Shown here one piece after another: positions 1-6,215 of a DNA stretch of 9,077 bases. Below the pieces are notes generated by a model. It had not been told where the DNA came from. It made no database searches and saw nothing but the letters and a program-made list of their open reading frames with translations. Source of the DNA: an uncultured Pseudorhodobacter sp. (GTDB lineage Bacteria > Pseudomonadota > Alphaproteobacteria > Rhodobacterales > Rhodobacteraceae); NCBI GenBank assembly GCA_945952425.1, contig CAMFIX010000094.1, positions 1-9,077 of the forward strand. The letters are read 5' to 3'. A program made the translations under genes and the position numbers. Numbering within the stretch: the stretch's first letter is position 1; every line of letters starts with the position of its first letter.

Positions 1-1647
1 CAGGTGCGCGCCTATGTCGATTACCTGTTGAACAAGGTCGGCCCGGGCGGCATCGCGACCTTCGAGCTTGGCAACGAATATGCGACCTACATGAAGGCCG
101 TCGAATACGGCAAGGTCGCCAGCACACTGGGCCTGATCGTCAACCAGGAGCTCGACAAGTTTTACGCGGCCCATCCCGGCACGACCGCGCCCCGCCCCGA
201 CATCGCCGTGCAGGTCTGGACGGTCAGCGCCGGAGAGGCGCTGTCGATGGCCGATCTCGCCGCCCGCAACCAGACGGTGATGGCGCAATTCTCGCCCCAG
301 GAGCTGGCCGCGATCACCGCCACGACGACGCATTTCTACTATACCGAGGGCAAGTTCCTGGGTCAGGCCAATGCGATGACCTACCAGAACCTGCCGGCCG
401 CGCTGGGCTTTTCGATGCAGCTGATGAATGCCTGGCAGACGGCGACGGGGCGGCCGCTGGACACGGTCTTTTCGGAATGGAACGTGCATTTCAAAGACCC
501 GCAAAGCTTCGGCATCCAGCAGGTGCCGATCCTGCTGGAGATGTTTTCGACCCTCGTCGCCACCGGGGTGGACGAGATGGACATCTGGTCGACCATGTAC
601 AACGCCTCGGCCCTGGCCGATTACAAGGGCCAGCTGCAGGCCTCGGGCGCGCTGATGCAGATCATGGCGCATGAGCTGGTGGGGATGAAGGTCGCCGATG
701 TGCCGGTGACCTCGCCCGATTACGACATCCACGGGTTCACCAACGGCGCCAAGGTCTATCTCTTCGTCTCGTCGATGAGCGACGGGACGATCAACCTGGC
801 GATGAACCTGGAAAACTACCTCGACCGCTATAACCTGACTTCGGCGCGGGTGATCGGGGTGGATGCCTCGGGCGCGGATGGGGTTTACAAGACCTATACC
901 GGCCTCGCCCCCTGGGAAGAGCCCGACGCCCCGGTGCGGGTGACGGCGCAGAACTTGGCCTCTTTCCTGTCGGGCGGGGTCTATGGCGCCCAGCTTGGCG
1001 CGCATGAGACGCTGATCCTGGAGATGAACAAGGCGCCGATCCGCTTCGGCTCGATGGCGCCGGATACGATGAACGGCAAGGACAGCCAGAACGACCGCAT
1101 CGACGCCATGGCCTCGGACGACAAGGTCTATGGCTGGGCGGGCAATGACACGTTGTTCGGCGGCGATGGCAACGACGGGCTGTGGGGCGGCACCGGGGAC
1201 GACCGGCTGTGGGGCGGGCTGGGGGCGGATACGCTGTGGGGCGGCACCGGGGCGGATACGCTGGAGGGGCGGGTCGGCAATGACATCCTCTTCGCCGGGG
1301 ACGGCAACGATTATGTCTCGGGCGGGGATGGGTCGGATACGTTGTGGGGCGGCACGGGGGCGGATGCCTTCGTCTTCCGCAAGGGCGAATATGGCACCGA
1401 CCTGATCCGCGACTTCAACGCCGCCGAACATGACTTCCTGATCTACGAAGGCGCCACCAGCCTCAGCGCGGCGAATTTCTCGTTGGAGCGCAAGGTGATG
1501 CCCGGCATCGGCACGGCGGCGCCGGAGCTTCTGGTGCATTGGGGCAGCAAGACGGGGCCGGTGCTGGCGATCCTGCAGGACGATGGCGGGCTCAGTTCGA
1601 TCCTGCTGCAGAACGCTTCGAACGGGGCGATCCTGACCCTAACCTAG
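1..1647 (+). CDS. Secreted clan GH-A-like glycosidase with RTX repeats (5' truncated by window edge)
   Basis: The reading frame is open at base 1, so the GTG at 4-6 is probably not the start. Numbered from that GTG, residues 1 to about 245 look like the second half of a TIM-barrel glycosidase. FELGNEY at 20-26 matches the Asn-Glu acid/base motif (E25), and FSEWN at 156-160 matches a catalytic nucleophile (E158). The spacing of about 133 residues suits retaining clan GH-A enzymes such as GH39, GH51 or GH79. A beta-rich region follows (about 246-346), then nine RTX nonapeptides (379-459). The C-terminal DLIRDFN segment and beta-rich tail resemble type I secretion targets. No cysteine is visible, which also fits such substrates. 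I infer export through an ABC-type secretion channel, calcium-dependent folding outside the cell, and cleavage of an extracellular polysaccharide. Substrate and GH family cannot be told. No transporter for its export is in view. It ends convergently on the hydrolase-like gene, overlapping by 9 bases. Confidence 0.85.
   Translation, partial: QVRAYVDYLLNKVGPGGIATFELGNEYATYMKAVEYGKVASTLGLIVNQELDKFYAAHPGTTAPRPDIAVQVWTVSAGEALSMADLAARNQTVMAQFSPQELAAITATTTHFYYTEGKFLGQANAMTYQNLPAALGFSMQLMNAWQTATGRPLDTVFSEWNVHFKDPQSFGIQQVPILLEMFSTLVATGVDEMDIWSTMYNASALADYKGQLQASGALMQIMAHELVGMKVADVPVTSPDYDIHGFTNGAKVYLFVSSMSDGTINLAMNLENYLDRYNLTSARVIGVDASGADGVYKTYTGLAPWEEPDAPVRVTAQNLASFLSGGVYGAQLGAHETLILEMNKAPIRFGSMAPDTMNGKDSQNDRIDAMASDDKVYGWAGNDTLFGGDGNDGLWGGTGDDRLWGGLGADTLWGGTGADTLEGRVGNDILFAGDGNDYVSGGDGSDTLWGGTGADAFVFRKGEYGTDLIRDFNAAEHDFLIYEGATSLSAANFSLERKVMPGIGTAAPELLVHWGSKTGPVLAILQDDGGLSSILLQNASNGAILTLT
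1138..1380 (+). repeat. Nine tandem RTX nonapeptide repeats (27-base units)
   Basis: Nine consecutive 9-residue units fit the haemolysin-type pattern G-G-x-G-x-D-x-L-x, for example AGNDTLFGG, DGNDGLWGG and TGADTLWGG. The sixth (VGNDILFAG) and the last (TGADAFVFR) are degenerate. Such units form a calcium-binding parallel beta-roll. At DNA level, a 19-base stretch is identical at 1180-1198 and 1234-1252 (54 bases, two units apart), and a 15-base stretch is identical at 1222-1236 and 1249-1263 (one unit apart). This suggests recent unit duplication or conversion. Many units carry Trp in the x-L-x position (LWGG). Confidence 0.93.
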
Positions 1648-2328
1648 CCGGTTGCGATAGGTGACAGAGCGGGTGCGGACCTGGCGGCGCAGCGTGGCGA
1701 TGGCGGCGGGAAGCTCGGGCAGGGCCGTTTCCAGCAGGTGGCGTTGCAGGGGGCCCCAGCTTTGCGCCTCGCGGAAGAGCCGCGTGGCGGGGTGATCGGC
1801 GAAGGGCACCGCCAAGACGCGCAGCCGTGGGTTCAGCCCGGTCAGCCAAAGCGTGGCGGCGCGGTCGTCCTTGTGATGCGGGTCGTAAAGGACAAGACCC
1901 GCGGGCAAAGCGATGGTGGCGGCACGCAGCCGCGCCTCCCAGCCCGGGGGCGGGTTCGTCGCATAGACCTTGGCGCGCTTCGGCCAGCCCAAGGGCGCGG
2001 GAAAGCGGGGAGAGACGAGGATCGCCTCCTCGGTCCCCAGCGCCGCGGCAAAGAGCAGCGCGCCGAAAGCCCCCATCGAAATACCCAAGGCCCGTCCCGG
2101 CGCGGGGCGCAGGCTGGCCAGCGCGGCGTCGAGATCCTCGTTCAGATACCAGTCGTTGGCGGCGGTCTGGATATGTACCTGGGTGCGGCCCATGGCGGTT
2201 TCCGAGCGGCGGAAGGCACCGAATCCGCGCCGGGCCATGTCGAAATTGTCGAAGGTCGCCCAGACCGGCCCCGAGCCCGCTTGCGTCACGCGCAGCCTTC
2301 GGCCGGCGAAAAGCTCAACCGGGGCCAA
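1639..2328 (-). CDS. Alpha/beta-hydrolase-like protein, last gene of the operon
   Basis: This is a 229-residue protein of no family I can name. It has a clear nucleophile-elbow motif, GISMG at 82-86 (S84), followed by a small-residue helix (AFGALLFAAALG), as in serine alpha/beta-hydrolases. D149 (in LVLYDP) and H179 (in PFADHP) lie in the right order to complete a Ser-Asp-His triad. No signal peptide or membrane segment is seen, so it should be cytoplasmic. The start is uncertain. TTG at 2328 overlaps the glycosyltransferase gene by 14 bases and has only a GAGAG two bases upstream. GTG at 2289 (residue 14) has GAAGG at a good 6-base distance and would give 216 residues. The position after a glycosyltransferase suggests an esterase or deacylase acting on a glycan or acyl-sugar, but it could also be a non-catalytic member of the fold. 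The TAG stop interlocks with that of the convergent glycosidase gene. Confidence 0.75.
   Translation of the reverse strand: MAPVELFAGRRLRVTQAGSGPVWATFDNFDMARRGFGAFRRSETAMGRTQVHIQTAANDWYLNEDLDAALASLRPAPGRALGISMGAFGALLFAAALGTEEAILVSPRFPAPLGWPKRAKVYATNPPPGWEARLRAATIALPAGLVLYDPHHKDDRAATLWLTGLNPRLRVLAVPFADHPATRLFREAQSWGPLQRHLLETALPELPAAIATLRRQVRTRSVTYRNRLG
2296..2300 (-). promoter_or_regulatory. Candidate ribosome binding site for the alternative GTG start at 2289
   Basis: On the minus strand, GAAGG lies 6 bases before a GTG at 2289-2287, in frame with the hydrolase-like gene. This is a better Shine-Dalgarno arrangement than that of the upstream TTG at 2328, so the protein may start 13 residues later, leaving a 25-base gap after the glycosyltransferase stop. 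The residues between the two starts look protein-like, so the matter stays open. Confidence 0.4.
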
Positions 2329-3538
2329 AGCTCTCGACCCAGTCGATCATCTTCGGCAAAAGCAGGCGCTGGTCGTAAAGCTCCAGCGCGGTGCGGCGGG
2401 CGGCGATGCGCAGGGGCTCGTAGACCTCGGGCCGGGCCAGAGCATCGGTCAGCTTCGCGCTCCACCCCTTGATGTCGAAGAAATCCACCAGGCTGCCGTT
2501 CACCCCGTCGCGGATCACCTCTTGCACCGGGGCCGTCGCGCTGCCGATGACATGGGCGCCGGCCGACATCGCCTCGATCATCGACCAGCTCAGCACGAAG
2601 GGATAGGTCAGATAGGCATGAGCGCGGCTGACCTGCATGATGGCGACGAACTGGTCGTAAGGCACCTTGCCCAGGAAATGCACGCGGTTCAGGTCGATCT
2701 GGCCCTCGACCTCGGACAGGATCAGCTCTTTCCAGCCCTTGCGGTCCTTGGGCGCCGAGCCATAGCTGACCTCGTCGCCGCCCACGATCACCACCTGCGC
2801 CTTGGGTCGCGCCGCGAGAATCTCGGGCAAAGCGCGCATGAAGATGTGATAGCCGCGGTAAGGTTCCAGGTTGCGGTTGACGAAGGTCAGAACCTCGTCG
2901 CCCGCGCGCAGCACCAGCCCGTTCGGCAAGGTCACCGTGGCATCGGGATTGGGCGCCATGACATCGGTGTTCACCCCGTCATGGATCACCTCGATCATCT
3001 TGCGCAGGGCGGGCGGGAAGGTCGAGGCCTGCCATTCGGTGGGCGACAGGCCCGCATCGGCGTGCAGCATGCTTTGCCCCAGGTGGCAGGCGCGGCCCTG
3101 GGCGATCATCACCTGGTCGAAGCTTTGCGGGTTGAACTCGGCGTCGAAGCCCACGTCGGCGCCGCGGCCCTTGTAGTAGAATTCGGCATAGATCAACAGC
3201 TTGGCCTCGGGCCAGACCTCTTTCAGGAACAGCGTCTCGCCCCAGCCGGAATGGCCGAAGATCACATCGGGCACATAGCCCCTGGCCTGGCGCAGCTGCA
3301 TGCAGGCGCGGGCGACGGTGACGCCGCGGTCGCTCATCTGGATATAGTTGCGGCCAAGGCGCGCGACGGCCGGATCGACCTTGGGCGCCTCGTGCTTGTA
3401 TTTCAGCACCGGGATCGTGCTCTCCCGCGTGTTGCCGAAATCGGTCAGCGCGACGCAATCATGCCCGCGCTTCTTCATCTCCGGCGCGAGATACAGGAAC
3501 TGGCCGGGGAAATTCTGGTGGACGAAAAGAAGCTTCAT
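2315..3538 (-). CDS. Glycosyltransferase, GT4-type (GT-B fold)
   Basis: This 407-residue protein has the two-domain layout of family 4 glycosyltransferases. The N-terminal part (about 1-180) begins MKLLFVHQNFPGQF, as in the Glyco_trans_4_3 family. The C-terminal Rossmann domain (about 185-400) has the linker motif HDGVNTD (186-192), FVNRNLEPYRG (219-229), VIVGGDE (250-256) and the donor-site segment SWSMIEAMSAG (317-327), followed by APVQEVIRDGVNG. E322 matches the second Glu of the usual E-x7-E motif; the first is replaced by F314. As I recall, this is normal for relatives with YPFVLSWS. It should transfer a sugar from a nucleotide donor in the cytoplasm, with the acceptor unknown. No membrane segment or signal peptide is seen. 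Its ATG overlaps the yejF stop (ATGA), so it is probably coupled to the transporter genes. Upstream of it there is only a weak GGA. A glycosyltransferase here is unusual for a yej operon. Confidence 0.9.
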   Translation of the reverse strand: MKLLFVHQNFPGQFLYLAPEMKKRGHDCVALTDFGNTRESTIPVLKYKHEAPKVDPAVARLGRNYIQMSDRGVTVARACMQLRQARGYVPDVIFGHSGWGETLFLKEVWPEAKLLIYAEFYYKGRGADVGFDAEFNPQSFDQVMIAQGRACHLGQSMLHADAGLSPTEWQASTFPPALRKMIEVIHDGVNTDVMAPNPDATVTLPNGLVLRAGDEVLTFVNRNLEPYRGYHIFMRALPEILAARPKAQVVIVGGDEVSYGSAPKDRKGWKELILSEVEGQIDLNRVHFLGKVPYDQFVAIMQVSRAHAYLTYPFVLSWSMIEAMSAGAHVIGSATAPVQEVIRDGVNGSLVDFFDIKGWSAKLTDALARPEVYEPLRIAARRTALELYDQRLLLPKMIDWVESFGPG

Positions 3539-5124
3539 GAATTGGGTCCGAAGGCGGCTTGCATCAGCGCCTTGGTATAATCGCTTTGCGGCCGGGCGAA
3601 AATGGTCTCGGTGTCGCCCTGTTCGACGACATCGCCCGCGCGCATCACCATGACCTTGTGGCTCATGGCGCGCACGACGCGCAGATCGTGGCTGATGAAG
3701 ACATAGGCCAGCCCGTGCCGGTGCTGCAGGTCGCGCAGAAGCTCGACGATCTGCACCTGCACGGTCATGTCCAGCGCCGAGGTCGGCTCGTCCAGCACGA
3801 CGAGCTTCGGATGCAGGATCATCGCCCGGGCGATGGCGACGCGCTGCTTTTGCCCGCCCGAGAATTCATGCGGATAACGCTGCATCAGCGCGGGGTTCAG
3901 GCCGACCTCTTCCATGATCTGGCCGACCATGTCGCGCCGGTTGCGCCCGGGTTCCAGCCCATGCACCCCCAGCCCCTCGGCGATGATCGCCTCGACCGTC
4001 ATGCGGGGGGAAAGGCTGCCGTAAGGGTCTTGAAAGACGACCTGCATGTCGCGGCGAATGGGGCGCAGCGCGGCGCCTCTCAGCCCGGTGATGTCCTGGC
4101 CCTTCAGGAACACCCGCCCCTCGGCATCGGTCAGCCGCAAAAGCCCCAGGGCCAGCGTCGATTTGCCCGAGCCCGATTCGCCGACGACGCCCAGGGTCTC
4201 GCCGGCGCGGATCGTGAAAGAGATCGGGTTCAGCGCCTTCACATGGCCCACGGTGCGGCGCAGCACCCCTTGCGTGATCGGGAACCAGACTTTCAGCGCC
4301 TCGGTGCGCAGCACTTCCGGGGCGCCTTCGGGCACCGGGTCGGGGCTGCCCGCGGCATGGGCGGCCAGCAGCTTTTGCGTATAGGGATGGCTTGGCGTCG
4401 CGAAAATCTCGGCCGTGGCGCCCTGTTCGACGATCTCGCCGCCCTGCATGACACAGACCCGGTCGGCAATGCGGCGGACGATGTTCAGGTCATGGGTGAT
4501 GAACAGAAGCGACAGGCCTTCGGAGGCCTTCAGCTCGGCCAAAAGATCAAGGATCTGCGCCTGGATCGTGACGTCCAAGGCGGTGGTGGGCTCGTCGGCG
4601 ATCAAAAGCTCCGGCTTGTTGGCCAGCGCCATCGCGATCATCACGCGCTGCCTTTGGCCGCCCGACAGCTGGTGCGGGTAAGAGGCCAGGCGGCTTTCGG
4701 GGTCGCGGATGCCGACCTTGGTCAAAAGCTCCAGCACCCGCGCCCGGGCCTGGGCGCCGGAGAGACCCTGATGCAGCGCCAGGCTCTCGGTGATCTGCTT
4801 TTCGACCGTGTGCAGCGGGTTCAGCGAGGTCATCGGCTCTTGAAAGATAAAGCTGATGTCGTTGCCGCGCACCCGCCGCAGCGCCGCTTCCGGGGCGCCC
4901 ACCAGCTCGGCCCCGTTCCAGCGCACCGATCCGGCGATCTCGGCCCCCTCGGGCAAGAGCCGCACCGAGGCCAGCGCCGTCACCGATTTGCCCGAGCCCG
5001 ATTCGCCGACCAGCGCCAGCGTCTCGCCCTTGTTCAGCGCGAAGGACACGCCCTTGACGGCCGCCACCCGGCCAGCCTCGCCGCGGAAGGCCACTTGCAG
5101 GTTCTGAACGGTCAAAAGGCTCAT
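3535..5124 (-). CDS. yejF: YejF-like double ATPase of a peptide ABC transporter
   Basis: This cytoplasmic ATPase energises uptake through YejB and YejE. It carries two ABC domains in one chain. In domain 1, Walker A GESGSGKS is at 40-47, the Q-loop at Q95, signature LSGGQ at 153-157, Walker B LLIADE at 173-178 and the switch His at H211. In domain 2, Walker A is at 315-322, the Q-loop at Q365, signature FSGGQ at 421-425, Walker B VVLDE at 442-446 and the switch His at H479. All catalytic positions look intact. After the first domain, SHPYTQKLL (245-253) matches the C-terminal extension of oligopeptide transporter ATPases. I chose the ATG at 5124, which overlaps the yejE stop (ATGA) and gives 529 residues, the length I recall for E. 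coli YejF. The frame stays open for 343 more codons upstream, inside yejE, but that part is shadow. No good Shine-Dalgarno is seen, so translation probably depends on coupling. DppD/F-like pairs are the nearest alternative, but they are separate proteins. Confidence 0.93.
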   Translation of the reverse strand: MSLLTVQNLQVAFRGEAGRVAAVKGVSFALNKGETLALVGESGSGKSVTALASVRLLPEGAEIAGSVRWNGAELVGAPEAALRRVRGNDISFIFQEPMTSLNPLHTVEKQITESLALHQGLSGAQARARVLELLTKVGIRDPESRLASYPHQLSGGQRQRVMIAMALANKPELLIADEPTTALDVTIQAQILDLLAELKASEGLSLLFITHDLNIVRRIADRVCVMQGGEIVEQGATAEIFATPSHPYTQKLLAAHAAGSPDPVPEGAPEVLRTEALKVWFPITQGVLRRTVGHVKALNPISFTIRAGETLGVVGESGSGKSTLALGLLRLTDAEGRVFLKGQDITGLRGAALRPIRRDMQVVFQDPYGSLSPRMTVEAIIAEGLGVHGLEPGRNRRDMVGQIMEEVGLNPALMQRYPHEFSGGQKQRVAIARAMILHPKLVVLDEPTSALDMTVQVQIVELLRDLQHRHGLAYVFISHDLRVVRAMSHKVMVMRAGDVVEQGDTETIFARPQSDYTKALMQAAFGPNS

Positions 5125-6215
5125 CGGAAAGTCCGGCGCGGGTCGAGGGCATCGCGGACGCCTTCGAAGATGAAGATCAAGAGGCACAGCATCAGCGCCG
5201 AGGTGACGAAGGCGGTAAAGGTCAGGTGCCAGGCCTGCAGGTTGTTCTGCGCCTGCCGCGCCATCTCGCCCAGCGAGGGGTAAGAGGCGGGCAGGCCATA
5301 GCCCAGGTAATCCAGCCCCGTCAGGCTGCCGATGGCGCCGGTGACGATGAAGGGCATCATCGTCGTGGTCGAGACGGTGGCATTCGGCACGATGTGGCGG
5401 AAGAGGATGACCCAGCCCGGCACGCCCAAGGCCTTGGCGGCGCGCACATATTCGAAGTTCCGCACCCGCAGCGTCTCGGCCCGGACGAGGCCCACCAGCC
5501 CCATCCAGCCGAAGGCCACCATGATCCCCATCAAGAGCCAGAAGCTCATGGTGAAGATAGAGGCGAGGAAGATGATGAGGTAAAGCGTGGGGGTCGAGGC
5601 CAGAACCTCGATCATCCGCTGCATCACCAGGTCGAACCGCCCGCCCAGATAGCCCGACAACGCACCCACCACCACGCCGATGACCGAGGTGATCAGCGAA
5701 TAGACCAGCCCGAAGGTGACCGAGATGCGGAAGCCGTAGATCGCCCGGGCCAGCACGTCGCGCGTCGTGTCGTCGGTGCCGAGCCAGTGGTCGCCGTCGG
5801 GCATGGTGGGTGCGGCGGATTTCAGGTTGTTGATCGTGTCGAAGGAATAGGGGATCGGCGCCCAGAAGATGCGACCCTGCGCCTGCGTCTTGCCGCTGTC
5901 CATCGCGGCCAGCATGTCCTCGGGCGTGTCGAAACAGGCCTCGTCGCCGGCGCTGCGGATCAGGCATTGCACGACCGGGTCTTTGTAATTCGCCTCGGTC
6001 TTGAAATCGCCGCCGAAATCCGCCTCGGAGTAGAAATGGACGAAAGGCATCCGCCACTCGCCCTTGAACTGCACCAGAAGCGGCCGGTCGTTGGCCAGAA
6101 GCTCGGCCCCGAGGCTGAGCCCATAGAGCACGATGAAGATCATCAGCGACCACCAGGCCCGGCGGTTGGCCTTGAAATTCCGCCAGCGGCGCTGGTTCAG
6201 CGACAGCGGGGTCAT
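5121..6215 (-). CDS. yejE: YejE-like inner-membrane permease
   Basis: This 364-residue permease of the oligopeptide (OppC/DppC) type has an N-terminal membrane segment at about 22-41 preceded by a basic stretch. A large periplasmic loop follows (about 42-160). The translocation core has hydrophobic segments around 164-192, 208-245, 272-300 and 330-352. The EAA coupling loop lies at about 255-275 (EYVRAAKALG), where it should contact YejF. The text matches the E. coli YejE I remember over most of its length (NQRRW, ANDRPLLV, DFGG, WLGTD, SLGEMARQ, VRDALDP). Relative to that protein, the periplasmic loop has an insertion holding C84 and C94, perhaps a disulfide. ATG at 6215 overlaps the yejB stop (ATGA) and has GAGG seven bases upstream. 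It should pair with YejB to form the channel. Confidence 0.94.
   Translation of the reverse strand: MTPLSLNQRRWRNFKANRRAWWSLMIFIVLYGLSLGAELLANDRPLLVQFKGEWRMPFVHFYSEADFGGDFKTEANYKDPVVQCLIRSAGDEACFDTPEDMLAAMDSGKTQAQGRIFWAPIPYSFDTINNLKSAAPTMPDGDHWLGTDDTTRDVLARAIYGFRISVTFGLVYSLITSVIGVVVGALSGYLGGRFDLVMQRMIEVLASTPTLYLIIFLASIFTMSFWLLMGIMVAFGWMGLVGLVRAETLRVRNFEYVRAAKALGVPGWVILFRHIVPNATVSTTTMMPFIVTGAIGSLTGLDYLGYGLPASYPSLGEMARQAQNNLQAWHLTFTAFVTSALMLCLLIFIFEGVRDALDPRRTFR

Noticed and set aside
1130..1405. Plus-strand frame of 91 codons with repeated Gly, Cys, Ala and Arg
   Set aside because: It is the frame-shifted reading of the RTX repeat DNA; the repetition comes from the real gene.
1638..1661. Possible terminator hairpin between the convergent genes (AACC/GGTT with a TAGCC loop)
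   Set aside because: The stem is only four base pairs, with no T-run on either strand, so it is too weak to call an intrinsic terminator.
1592..1849. Minus-strand frame of 85 codons at the end of the glycosidase gene
   Set aside because: It overlaps both convergent genes in another frame, is Pro/Arg/Ala-rich and shows no motif.
1970..3580. Long plus-strand open frame (536 codons) opposite the glycosyltransferase
   Set aside because: It is antisense to a convincing glycosyltransferase and rich in His, Gln, Arg and Gly without domain motifs. Long antisense frames are expected from the strong G/C third-position bias.
3559..5283. Long plus-strand open frame (574 codons) opposite yejF
   Set aside because: It mirrors yejF, has low-complexity composition and no recognisable domain. 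It is a shadow of the GC-rich gene.
5125..6153. Upstream extension of the yejF frame by 343 codons
   Set aside because: This part overlaps yejE in another frame and is Arg/Gly-rich. The ATG at 5124 gives the family length and starts at the ATP-binding domain.
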